Position numbers and translations under genes: made by a program. 64,000 nt of DNA, taken from contig NC_052669.1 of NCBI RefSeq assembly GCF_016802725.1, forward strand, positions 3,310,501-3,374,500, given 5' to 3'. The stretch's first letter is position 1. Every line of letters begins with the position of its first letter. The stretch comes from Solenopsis invicta (lineage: Eukaryota; Arthropoda; Insecta; Hymenoptera; Formicidae). Below, in pieces: positions 11,800-23,099 of the stretch. The notes beneath the pieces are model-generated. The model worked only from the letters and a program-made list of their open reading frames with translations, made no database searches and was not told where the DNA came from.

Positions 11800-14100
11800 A
11801 ACAAAATGCCATAATTTACGCCATTATTATTTTGTATTAACGAATTATTGTAAAATAACGTAAAAACTGTAGGCTTCGATTACGCTACTAATTTCGATAA
11901 AGCGTTTCACGATGAAACACTATTCGTACAATAATAGAGCGAGTTCTTTGTCCATCTCAGCCGTAGTGAAAGGGTTAAAAATTAACGTCTAGTTCTCATT
12001 CCGTTGCCCCAATTCTATGAAAAATACGATTTATTCTGTATCTGCCGTTATACATCGAACTCCGCGAGATACGTTGCGGAAACGTATATCTATCTTCGTT
12101 GTTCTCTGCTTCCCGGAATTGATCCTCGCAGCGCGGATTGCGTTGCCCGCAGGCGCCACGAACTGCGTAATGACGTATGCTGATCGCTTGCGCAGGGCCT
12201 CGTTTCGAAAACACCGAAGCACGATATTCATGGGAAGCGAACCAGATCGACATAATGTATCTCATGCTAGAAGCCATAGATCATAGACCGAGTGACCTAA
12301 TTTTACCGATGCCATTGAAAGTGCTTTGTAACAAGTACATCAGCGCATTGCTGGCGGCTTATACTTAATAATCAGACGCAGAAGAATTTATTTGTTACGT
12401 ACCTAACAACTTTCGAGATACAAATCTCAGAGCTTTGAATTATCTATGAAGAGTTGTCATGGATAAAAAAGGATCGATAATTTCAACGCTGATAACGTGT
12501 AAAATACTTTTGAAAGATTTGATAAAATGAACAAGATGCCATACATATGTATATAGGTATGCTATTGAATCCCAACATTGCTCGCTTTTGTGCTACTCTG
12601 GCAATTTTAGTTAGAAATGAGCAGATATTTCAACACACAATAGTACGAGCTAAAGCGTTACGATCTTCATCCCTCAAACATTTCATTTTTCGATCGATCG
12701 AACGTATTATTCCGAAGAATAATGTTAAAGACTCGCGTGAACTCGGCAAAATTCTAAAATAATATTAGAGCAATCGATTGATTACCTTAAAATTATCTAT
12801 TTATCAGCAATCTAAAAAATATAATATTTTATTTCTTCAGTGATTGTTTAGTAAATGTCCTTTAAAGATAATTAAAAAATGCGATCAAATGGGACATGTT
12901 CTCTCAATCCGATCAGAGAAATAAGGAATTGAAATATGGTATCAAATATGGAAGGTCTCGTTGAGCTAAATACAAATATATAAATTTTATTTTGCACCGA
13001 TTTTCCATTCCAAAGGTTTCAATGGTTTTAAATTCAAAACAGCTTTTAATCTTAAGAGAATATAAGAACGTTGAAGTTTTGCGGCGTATAAGGACTCGTT
13101 TGAAAGTTTACGACTTCTATTTTTCAATGGATAATCAATTGTGTCAAAATGTTAACAAGAAACCAGCAATCTAAATGTTTCATTTGAATTTTTTATTCTT
13201 ACGGTTGGTTTTTGAAAATGTCCAATCGATTCCTCGTATACAAAAACAAGAAATATCATTTAAATCTGTTAGTTTAATTGTACAGAAATATATGACAGAT
13301 CTGATGTAGCATAATGATAATGAGGCTGTACCTCACATAATAAAAAAAAAAAAAACTGTTTTGAATTTGGAACCCTTGGAACACAGTTTAATAAAATTTG
13401 GAATGGAAAATCGCAAATAAAACTTATTTACTTTCAACTCAACGAGATCTTTCATTTGATACCTGTTTCGATCCTTTCACTGCCTGGATTGGGGGATTGG
13501 CCGCACTCTTTTTTCGAGGATTTCCAAAAATGGATTTCGCGAGAATAGATTTTACAGTGTCAGACCGAAACGTTCATTATGAACATGCACCCGACAAATT
13601 TTGAAAATTTCATTAAAATAAGTATATCATCAATAACACCGCATCTTGATTCCTGCTTCCAAACTCAACTTACACCACTTTCAAGATTAACAGCTCTATT
13701 ACCCCCTGCGAAACTTAACCGCAATTCACGCCGCGGTATCTCGTACATCTCATTAATCGAGCGATTACGCGTTTAATGAAGTGCGAACGTCTAAAATGTA
13801 CTTCGAGATTAATTGGGGCGCGACTATTCTTAGATGCAGTCAAACTTTCGCCGGATGTCTTGCGCGCGATGGGATTCTGAAGTTCGCCGTGTAAGGCTTT
13901 AGATTAGAGCGGATAATTCTGTTCGGATTTACGCGTGCGCGAATTTCCGAGCGACTATACAGATATCGCGCAAAGTTCTCGGAATCGCTTAGAGATCACC
14001 GGCGTCGATCGCGCAAAGATTTGAGAATAACCGTATAAAAGTTAAGAGGAAAGAGAGGCAATATTCTCTTATCTATACGTCAAAACGTAAAAGTCGCATA
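11800..14100. other. No gene seen
   Basis: This is AT-rich DNA with a small CpG-rich patch at about 12.0-12.3 kb, another at 13.4-14.1 kb, and an A13 run at about 13342. Open frames are shorter than 100 codons and lack recognisable domains or splice context. Confidence 0.6.
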
Positions 14101-15000
14101 AAAACGCCGGTAGCTGCGAAAGCGTGTCGAAGCATGATCCGCATTTCCACACAAGTTCGGTTCCCGGACGATAGAATAAGAATCTTATTCGTCTCCGCTG
14201 TGATGCGGGTATCAAAAGGCACTTGGCGCCGCGCATTCATGAATCTCCGATGCACGATTTGCTGCTTAAACATGGAGTCGCCGCGGGAGCGTCATGGACC
14301 GGTCAGCACGCTCTTTATGGCGGTACATCTACGCCCGCAATTTATCTTTCCCGGCCGCACGCTCTACCTTCCTCTTTGTCGCTTTTCTTTTCTCGCCTAC
14401 CCTCTTTTCTTTCCCCTCTCCCCCTCTCGTCTCTCCGGCTCTGCTCCCTCGTCTCGTGAATCTTGACCCCGGAAACGGCCGCGAAAGAAGAGCGCGCAGA
14501 AGAAAGGTGATGGGATGCAAAGGGGCAGGCGGGAGAAGGAAAAAGACGGTTGAAATATCACGAAGGCATCATTCGTTACAGCCGCGTCGTTTATCCGTAT
14601 CGCCACCCTCCTTATAACCGTATAAAACAGCCTTCCATCCTCATTCACAGTGACGGCATACAGCAGCACGACGCGACGCGACGCGACGCGACGGCTCGGC
14701 CGAAAGTCGCACTGAAGTTGAGCTGCGCCGCGTCAAGCCGTCGAGATTCGCAAGATCGCACTTTAATAGGATAGCGAGGACGAGCGAGGAGAAAAAGAAG
14801 GAGCGAAAGGCAAGGGAGAAAACAGGGTGCTTTTTTCGGTTGTGCCCGGGCCCGCCAGCATTACTCTCACGAGGACAGGAAACACCGAGGCGCTAGGCGG
14901 GAGGGTTGAGACCCCTGAATTATCGCGCGGAGTTATTTCTTCTTTCTATATATCGTTCTTTACCTCGGGGGCGTGTACACATACGAAGCGCAGGGCTGGG
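14100..15000. other. CpG-rich patch with pyrimidine tract and ACGCG pentamers
   Basis: The segment holds a long C/T-only-like stretch (about 14362-14458) and GACGC pentamers (about 14669-14693) inside CpG-dense DNA. Overlapping frames of up to 110 codons occur on both strands, with Arg/Ser/Pro-rich low-complexity content typical of such DNA. No coding gene is supported. It may be a regulatory element. Confidence 0.4.
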
Positions 15001-15299
15001 TAGCGCCACGGCACTAACTAGGGCACGAAAAACTCAGGGAAGTTGGAAGAAGTTACAAATACGTCCTACATGAGCGTCCTGCTGTATATTTATAATACGT
15101 ATACACTTGGAACTGCTTTTATTTTATATTTCTTCATGCTTTATTTTTAATTAAACACAAGCCTCGAACGTGCGCGTGCTTTTAACTAATTCAAGAAATA
15201 ATACCGCAAATGCAGCGATTTAAAAATGTGTTTTAATTATTTTATGCATAGATATTTGCACATTGCTACGAGAATAAAAACACATTTTTTCCATCTTAT

Positions 15300-16110
15300 C
15301 CTCACGAAAAATGAGCATCGTATTGATCTATATAGAACCGTCCCTGAAACGACGCAGCTGGGGGTGCCTCGGACCTACATGTGTCCCCGCTGTTGGTTCC
15401 CGGGACCAAAATGTATGCGTTACCTACGGAACCTACGGGGAGATGAAAGTTATGCGCTTTGCCCAAGCCGCACCGCGCCGAGAGATATCGGGAATGGAGT
15501 CGGTCGGAAGAGAGGAAGATATGCAAAAAACCGCAACGCACAGCATCGCGTCAGAAATATTGGATGACGCGCCACACGCACTCTTCCGCGGCTATCGAAG
15601 CTTTTGTTTTCCCCTCTCTCCCCTCTCCCCCGTTCGCCCTTTTTCGCGCGATGTATTTTACGAACGCCCGGCTTTCAGCCGACGTTTTGTTTTGCCCTCG
15701 ACGCGACGCCGTACGGCGCGACGCGAAAGAGATTGTATCACGGCCGCGAGATCTTTTCGCCAAACTTCGCCGAATACCACCGAGGAAAGCGGCGGGAAAC
15801 TTTGCTGTTTATGGAGAATTGATAAACGCGGTATGCGCCGACGAAAAAATGCTGTTTACGAAGTTCACTCGAGAGTTTCCCCGGTTGGATTAAAAATATG
15901 CGGTTTAAACGGTACATTTCTGCGAGAGTAAATACTGGACGTGCGTCCGTCATGCGTCTTCATCCGCAACCTCGCCCACGAGGAAAAGAGGATAATACGT
16001 GCATTATTTATATATTTTGTTTCAGGAAAAATGTTAGCAGCGCGAATAACAAGCATAAGCAGAACTGATTCCGCAGACAGGGCTGTCGACATTCCCCCTG
16101 ATTTTCCTCT
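15300..16110. other. CpG-rich patch with long spurious frames
   Basis: A 206-codon plus-strand frame (15311-15931) crosses this patch, but overlapping frames on both strands are also long. The translation shows no domain, no hydrophobic core and no repeat. A CpG-rich segment at 15680-15725 resembles 6955-7005. I treat the frames as composition artefacts. The region may be conserved non-coding DNA. Confidence 0.4.
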
Positions 16111-16243
16111 CCCAGTTAATTACAATCGCCTATTTTAAAAGAGGATGCTCATTTTATAAAATTTTTTGGATAAGAGATAAAAAGAATTTTACGTTAAATG
16201 TGTAAACAAATTTATCTTAAAATAAATTTTTAATCGTATTCCA

Positions 16244-16375
16244 TACTCTGAGATAATTTACTAAAATTAAAAAAAAATGCGTTGACAGTCGTATAAAACA
16301 TGCTAAAAAATGTTTTCTTTAATTTTTAGTGAACCGTCGTATTTTTTTAATTTTAATATATTTTTTCTCAGTGTA
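16244..16375. mobile_element. Small MITE with CACTGAG-type ends
   Basis: The left end reads TACTCTGAGATAATTTACTA and the right end, reverse-complemented, reads TACACTGAGAAAAAATATAT. Both continue through AAAATTAAAAAAA and then diverge into a short loop (about 40 bp). The whole element is about 132 bp, AT-rich and flanked by TA at each end. It fits a Tc1/mariner-type MITE by terminal motif and TA target, which is an inference from ends only. Confidence 0.65.
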
Positions 16376-16499
16376 AGTTTTACATAATGCTCAAATATAT
16401 TAGTTATAATGATAAGTCATGAACGAGACATCAATAATTCTAAAATTAATACATGATTGTATTAAAGATTTATATGTGATTAAAAGAAATGTAAAAAAA

Positions 16500-18440
16500 T
16501 TTTGTCCTGACAAAATGAACTGCTCTTTCTCTCTTTGAAGCATTCGCGGTAATAAAATATTTCTAGTTCGATCTCTAAAGACGATTTATCGAGCGTAGAG
16601 AATTTCTTATCGCGTCGTACATCATATCTGCAAAAAGTGCAACGAACGATTCTTCAGCATCGTTTAACGATTGCCCGAAAACTCTCTCGAGTTTTCTATA
16701 AGCAAAAAGGAGAGATATTGAAAGCGTCGACGGGCGCGTGCAAATTTCTGACGTTACGGGGACGGAAGTCGTGACGACAACAGTTTTGAAAGTGGCGTTT
16801 CAAGCCCGATGTACGCAGCTTTTATAGACATACTGCGCGCACGACACCGGAATAACAAATGCTCGGGAGACCGTTTTCTCGCTATGGTCTTTTCCAGCAC
16901 GCCGCAGCGGCGATTTATCGTCCCGCGTCTCATTCCGAAAATTGTTTCGTCACGCTTTTACAGTTCGTCGCCTTCTACGCTGTTTCTCTCTCTCTCTCTC
17001 TTTCCGTCTTCTTTTCTTTCTCTCCCACGATTTTTCTCTCATCATTATGTTAATAAACGAAGGATTTTATCTCTCGCTTCAGCGACGTAAATTTCGCGCA
17101 GCTCACCTCATCGTGGATTATAGGTATAGTAAGCTAAACTACTTGACATAAAACGACGCGAGTATAAAGGGTCAATCGGGAGTCAACTTGGACGACGTAG
17201 TTCCTATATCTTTCTTTTTTCTCGACGAGCCGACAAATGCCCGCGTGTATCGGATCGATCGACGCGAAAATGCTCCACTCGTAGTCCCGTACGACCAACA
17301 ATGAAGCATCTCCCGCTCGAAGCGACAGTGGTACAAGAATCGAAACACACTCAAACCTGGCTACCTCCTCCTCTTCTTCTCTTTCCTTTCGTTCTTTTGC
17401 TTTTCTTCGCGAGCCAGCTTCCTACGCAGCTTTCACATACCTTTTCCCGTGCCGGACCACGCGGATGGCAGTGATTAATCGCGCAAGAGTGGCCGGTATT
17501 TGCGGCGTACAACGAGCGATGTGTTGTTGCTTCCACATATCCACGTATAATCGGAAAAAAAGGCTTTGAACGACGTTCCGCCATCCTCTTTTCCGCGACT
17601 CTGTTTTAATCCCGTCGTTCCTTATCCGTTCTTTCGACTGCTGCCTGTCGGTCGTTTAGAGTCTCTCTCCTCCATCGCCAACCTATACTTTTTCGCGATT
17701 AAACCTTCTGCCGGTCGAGTAATAATAGAGAAGCCTGATGTCCGTTACGTAAAATACCGCCGGTAAAATAAGTATAACCGGGGCAAGAAACCCCTACGTC
17801 GCTCTCTCGAGTGGAAAAATGTATAGCCTGCAGGAAGGCTGCCCATCATGTGCTGCAGCGGAACACCGCGGATAGAAACGCGTTCGCGAAACGCTCCGTT
17901 CGAGAATCGATCCGAGCCGCCGACGCGATAAAAGAAAAAAAATGTGGCGAGAAGAGGATAATTAGCGTACGCGCGAAAACACCCGGAACACTTACTGGAA
18001 ACATTTAGCTCCTGCGGGGCCCTTCCACTTTGCTTAATTGCGTCCTTAAATCAACAGCCCATTACGCTATTGCCGTTTGCTATATCTGCCGCGGAGATCA
18101 ATGCTCTCGGTGCATAAGAACAATTTCTTGGCGTTCATAATGCAAAGTGCATTTCATGCGTTTTGCTCTCGCGTTGATGTTCTCGTGCTACCGAATTGAT
18201 GGCGAATTGGTTAATACGCATGCCCAGTCTCTGCGTAATCAAGATAATGTGAAAAATATTAATTACTTGCATCTGGGAGAGATTAATAAAATCTTATCCG
18301 AAGTTTAATGATTAACGAAAGATTGCTTTTAACATATTGAAACTATTGAAATTGCTAATTTGATAATTTTTTATTCTTATTATTTGAGAGAGATAGAGAG
18401 ATACTATTGTATCATTAGAATTATTTGTATTGTGTTCACA
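16500..18440. other. CpG-rich blocks, no gene supported
   Basis: CpG-rich DNA runs from about 16.55 to 18.24 kb with a (TC)n run near 16986-17004. Frames here are under 100 codons. There is no convincing exon and no splice-site pair around an open frame. The final 200 bp return to AT-rich DNA. Confidence 0.5.
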
Positions 18441-18474
18441 TATTTTCAAAATATTCTGTACTGCACAGAGAGAA

Positions 18475-18693
18475 CAGTTTTAATAAAGTATCTAATTGAG
18501 TACAGATCTGAAAATAATTTTGTCAGACCATCAAAATAATTATGTTGAACTCTCAAACTGGTTACTAGAATGTCAAAACTGTTTCCTGCATTGCTCGTCA
18601 TATTTGAATATCCGTCATAATTATTTTGATGGTACAACAAAATTATGTTCAGATCTGTATTTAGCTAAAATTTGAGATACTTTAATAAAATCA
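18475..18693. mobile_element. MITE-like hairpin, about 220 bp
   Basis: The arms pair over about 70 nt. The left reads TTAATAAAGTATCTAATTGA followed by TACAGATCTGAAAATAATTT; the right, reverse-complemented, reads TTATTAAAGTATCTCAAATT followed by TACAGATCTGAACATAATTT. Both arms continue into ACCATCAAAATAATTATG. The loop is about 65 bp. There is no coding capacity and the target duplication is not resolved. Confidence 0.65.
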
Positions 18694-18699
18694 TGATTT

Positions 18700-19413
18700 G
18701 TATGTATGTGTATGTGTGTATGTATAATAGAAAAATTGAAAAAGTTGAAATGATTAGCGCAGCTAAAATGACTCCGACGATTCTATTTGAATGTCTACAT
18801 TTTGAAATAAAATTTGGAGAAGCTGAAATTATAACGCAGAATTCATAGATACACTTAATTACTTAAAATATAATAGATAAATTGAAAGCTTGTAAAGATT
18901 TTAAAAATAAGTTTAAAAAAAGCAAGAGTAATAAGCAAAAATACTATTCGTTTAAATTTAATTTTTCTAACACTTTTTTTATAAGACACGTAAAGCATGG
19001 TAGCTACGAAACTTTGCGAAAGTATACATGAGCAGTGAACACGTGTTGAAGATGGTTCATTTTTCACAATATCATATAGAGATATCATGTAATTGCGGTT
19101 GTAAACGTAAAACTCACGCAATAGCCTGTTACAACGAACTACGTTAATTTCTTGAATAAGAGGTCGGGTTCTCCCTAACTTGGTAGCTCGGTCTCAAATC
19201 CCTCAGGTGTGTCGTGTTTCTGGATTTTTCCGAGTTATCTTCGGAGCAGAATTTTTCGATGTTTCTGGATTCAGTTTGGATTGTTGATTCTGGATTCAAA
19301 ATAAATAACCGTAGCGTAATGCTGCGAATACAGAAAAGGGTCAGACTATGTTTGTCGGTCACCGTGATTCCACGCGTGTACGATGTGTATATTGGTCATG
19401 TAAACGTATCCGT

Positions 19414-19445
<32 letters not shown>

Positions 19446-20460
19446 CGACATTCGCGGAGAGCTTACTGTTTACTGTTTGTCGCGCTCATAACGTGAAAAT
19501 TACGTTTTTCCCTTTTTCATTTCCTTCTTATATCTCGTAAATTACGATTGGCGATAAAAATCAGGAAACATATCATGAATTCGTCGTATTCCTTTGCTCC
19601 GATTTCATCGGTATCGCCCGCGGGAGAGAGAAACCGGGACCCTATCCTCGAGATATCGAAAGAAAACGCACGCCGATAAGGAACTACGGACCTTTTGCGA
19701 TCGCTACTCACGCGCGCAGATGTGTTTCTCTCGCTGCTCTCTTTTTTTTTTCATCCCTTACGTATTTCCCGGAGCTGGTTTCGCGAAAATGAATGGACAC
19801 TTTATCCAGGGTTGAATCTGAAACACGGCCGAAACGGCGTTCGAAAAGCTTGGCTAGCTTGGCGCCTCGGGATAATTTCTCCAGTTATCGCGATGCTCCG
19901 ACAGAGCTTCTACAAAAACGGTTACTCACCGATGGAGATAAACGCAGTATGCATTAAAACAGGGATTTCTACTGCTTGAATAAAACGAGGCAAAATAGAA
20001 TGAATTGGGATATAATGCACAAGAAATAGACATAATAACAGAATAAGGAAAAGAGAGTAAGAGGAAATATTGTTAAATTAGCGCGGCGTCTTATCATTTC
20101 GCTGCTGTACAACGGAAACGTTGATGACGGCTAATAATCAGAGTTTTGTTATTTATGCGAATAACAATTCTGAATGGAAAATTCTGCAAGATTCTTAGCA
20201 AGTTTTAATTCGCGATACGGCTTGCGCTTAATTGAAACGTACGATTTACTTATCATTTTATCCGGCTGAATGTATTTCTATAAAGATTGTCTATTACCTA
20301 CATATATACAATCTGACATGTATATGTATAGAACTATGTACACAGAACTATCGCAATTTCTTTCAGTTACGGATTTTTCTTTCACCAACACACTGTTAAC
20401 TTTCAAGAAGCTTAGTAAATAGCGATAAATGAAACTTACATAATTAATTACACACTTAAA
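18700..20460. other. No gene seen
   Basis: The region is AT-rich to about 19.3 kb, with a CpG-rich patch at 19.55-19.98 kb and then mixed sequence. Frames are under 110 codons and featureless. A word related to TTTCTGGAT recurs several times around 19210-19300, which gives local low complexity only. Confidence 0.5.
19414..19450. repeat. (ACG)n microsatellite
   Basis: This is a run of about twelve ACG/GAC triplets with one GAT interruption. The surrounding frame (19214-19540) would read it as a threonine run, but that frame shows nothing else protein-like. Confidence 0.9.
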
Positions 20461-20463
20461 AGA

Positions 20464-20640
20464 GTTAATGGAAAGTTCGTTAACGATAGAAAACATCTTT
20501 AAGCCGGGCATTTAATTTTTTTGTTACCAATCCTCATTATTCTCGCATTGAATCGATACTCGGATTTGCGCTGCTCCTATTCCTCTTAAAAACAGCCATT
20601 TCTTTTCCATCGACCACTAACCGTTTAAAGATATTAAAGT
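20464..20640 (+). repeat. Direct repeat, copy 1 of 2
   Basis: This copy is paired with 20901-21070, 437 bp away. Shared blocks in order are GTTAATGGAAAGTTC, GAAAACATCTTTAA with the CCGGGCA motif, TYCTCATTATYCTYGCATYGA and CTCTTAAAA, followed by a TTCCATCGA/TTTCATCGA block. It is diverged and non-coding. Confidence 0.65.
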
Positions 20641-20900
20641 AATTAATACAGATGGAATTTTGCAATACACGATAATACAAATATTATACAGCTATTGTTG
20701 CATACAATAGATTTTTCATAATTTTTCATAGAAGAGTAGCACATTCTTTTTTCTTTATACAACACAGCCTTCTGTAATATCCTATTTGTGCTGTATTTAA
20801 TAACGTACAGTAACAAATTCTGTGCAGATCATTATTACAATATTACATTTCAACAAGTTAAATGCCGGAAATAGGATTATATAATTCATTGAATAAGGTA

Positions 20901-21070
20901 GTTAATGGAAAGTTCCTTATCGAAGGGAAACATCTTTAACCGGGCAGTTGAATCATTCATTGCAAATTCTCATTATCCTTGCATCGACTCGATAGCTCGA
21001 TACCATGCCGATCAATCTGACTATTCTTCTTAAAAGAGGCCACACTTGTTTTTTCATCGATTACTGCTCG
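20901..21070 (+). repeat. Direct repeat, copy 2 of 2
   Basis: This is the second copy of the 20464-20640 sequence, with the same block order from GTTAATGGAAAGTTCCTTAT through AAACATCTTTAACCGGGCAG to TTTTTTCATCGATTACTGCT. It continues into CpG-rich DNA that is absent from the first copy. Confidence 0.65.
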
Positions 21071-22420
21071 CGAACGTTCGAAGGAATCGGCGGCACGAAA
21101 GAGTTTCGCGATTCAGCCGTGACGTAACGATTGACTTTCCATTACTCTCGGGGTGAAAAAAAAAAAAGAAGTGACTAACGTAACTCGCGCCGGATGTTTC
21201 GAACGCAGTGCAGCAGGTGCCGCAAAAAGCGTACCTTATTCGTTATCATTCCCTCCTCTATAGTGGAAAACGTTTTCGAGCATCCGGACTGTTCGAAGCC
21301 AGATTAGATTTTACAGGGACAAATTTTTACGGGCGGCGATACGCCAAATTTTCGCTTTTTATGTCGCTATTCCTCTCAGATACGAAATTTTCGCGCAGCG
21401 TTGTTAAATAAAACACAATTAATTTACGGGTGATATAAATGGATAAAAGGGTTGTACATTACGTTGTGTTTTTCACCATTCTTGCGCGCACGCGCGCACG
21501 AAAAGCTCGTACGCGAAAAACAAGCGGGAAAATCAGATATTATCGCGTTGTATCGGTCACGCGCGATCTTCTCGCGCTATGTATGAAAATCATTTTGCTC
21601 TACGGCTTTGTGTGCTTCGTTATCCGAGAATCAATAGAACATATTTATTTACTCTGATACCGTTCTATCCGAACGCTGCTGTTTGCTATCCTTTTGTTAC
21701 GACATTCCGTGCCCATCCTATTTTTCCGACATTCATCAATCGACGACACTGTCACGTCGGGTAATTACGATGGACCGGAGACCACTACGTACAATTAACT
21801 CATCCTGTTTCCTTCCTACGTGTCGCACTGCTGATGCATTTATTCTCATGGGAAGTCCGTGCGTCCCGTGGCCGGTTTTCTGCCCGTTTTTTTACGAGCT
21901 ATAAAGCGACTAGACGCAACGAAACGCGAGTCGTTTCGAGCCACCGCCGTTACATCAATTTCAAGCTCTTCACCCTCATTTCCGCCGCCGTCGTGCCGCC
22001 CATCATCGGAACGTGGTCGCAAAAGTGTAATTTTTTCAATTTGGCAGGGCACCACGAAGGCTCGGCTTTCCTCTCCCTCCGCGTGTGAAAGGTGCTCTGC
22101 CCAAAAGACCGAAGTGTGTCGGTGAGTCGTACACTTTGCGAGACACCAACAAAATTCCCGGCCAATTTGCTGCTGCTCTATAAACGGGAGGACGACGAAT
22201 AACGTTGGTCATAAACCCTTTTACTTCATCTTCTCGTTTCCCTCTCGTCACGGTCACTTTCCTTGTTTCGCTTGCTTTCCTTATATTTACTAGCAGAATG
22301 ACTTATAAAAATAATTGAAACTGTGCCGTTTTCGCCGGATGTACGAATCGTAAAATATCACGCTAGAATCGAAAAAAAACTTTGTAATCGATTTAATTTC
22401 CACATTAATAACTATACGCT
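21070..22420. other. CpG-rich DNA, no gene supported
   Basis: The DNA is CpG-dense and moderately GC-rich, with several overlapping frames under 90 codons on both strands. None carries a recognisable motif, a signal peptide with splice donor, or conserved repeats. Confidence 0.5.
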
Positions 22421-22423
22421 CTT

Positions 22424-23095
22424 AAGCCGACCACATACGAGTAAACTTGTCAACTGTGCAAGTCAATATGTATATTGTATTTGCAATAAGTGTATTAGTT
22501 TTATCGTTTAAACGTTCCAATAGACTTGCACAAGTATGTTAGTGCAAACATGTAAGTGTAAAAATAATTATATATGTGAAACATATATTACACCAAGGAA
22601 TTGCTCTGAACAAAAATTAAAAATCCAACAATGTGAATAAAGAAAACGGTTAAAATGCAATATACAAAAATTTTTAAGAAAATAAGTATAAATAGAGTTA
22701 TCTGTTAAATAAAAATTTGTTTTACTTACATTTGACTATTTTTGTACAATATCATTATTAATATTAATATTAATTAAGTTGAGCAATTATAGATCTAGAA
22801 AGAAATAATTAAAGAGCAATTCTTTGGTATACGTTTCAACTATTTTTTTTCAACGCTAACTTTTGATTGGTCTAAATTGAGACCGCCGTGTCACTACACA
22901 TGTTCTAGTTTACTTGAGTAAGCCAGTTTGGCGAAAGTATATCGAATGATTTTTCATATTTACTCCAGTCGCATGCGCAAGTCAAAATAACTGCAGTTTT
23001 GTCATCTACACGCTCCAATAAATTTGCACAAACGTAATTGCTCTTGTATATTTGATAAGTTTACTTGAACGTGTACGATTGGTTTTAGTCGCACA
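22424..23095. mobile_element. Foldback element with long inverted ends, about 670 bp
   Basis: Outer ends: the left is AAGCCGACCACATACGAGTA followed by AACTTGTC. The right, reverse-complemented, is CGACTAAAACCAATCGTACA then a GTTCAAGTAAACTTATC block. Inside, ACCAAGGAATTGCTC on the left pairs with the complement of GAGCAATTCTTTGGT near 22817. The words GCAAGTCAA and CCAATARAYTTGCACAA also occur in direct orientation near both ends. The centre is AT-rich and non-coding. Confidence 0.6.
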
Positions 23096-23099
23096 AAAA

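Noticed and set aside
15311..15931. 206-codon plus-strand frame
   Set aside because: There is no recognisable domain, a second long frame overlaps it in the same patch, and no splice or promoter context supports it.
19140..19210. tRNA-like segment with TGGTAGCTCGG and TCTCAAATCCC
   Set aside because: The box-like words are in the wrong spacing, and no stems close on either strand.
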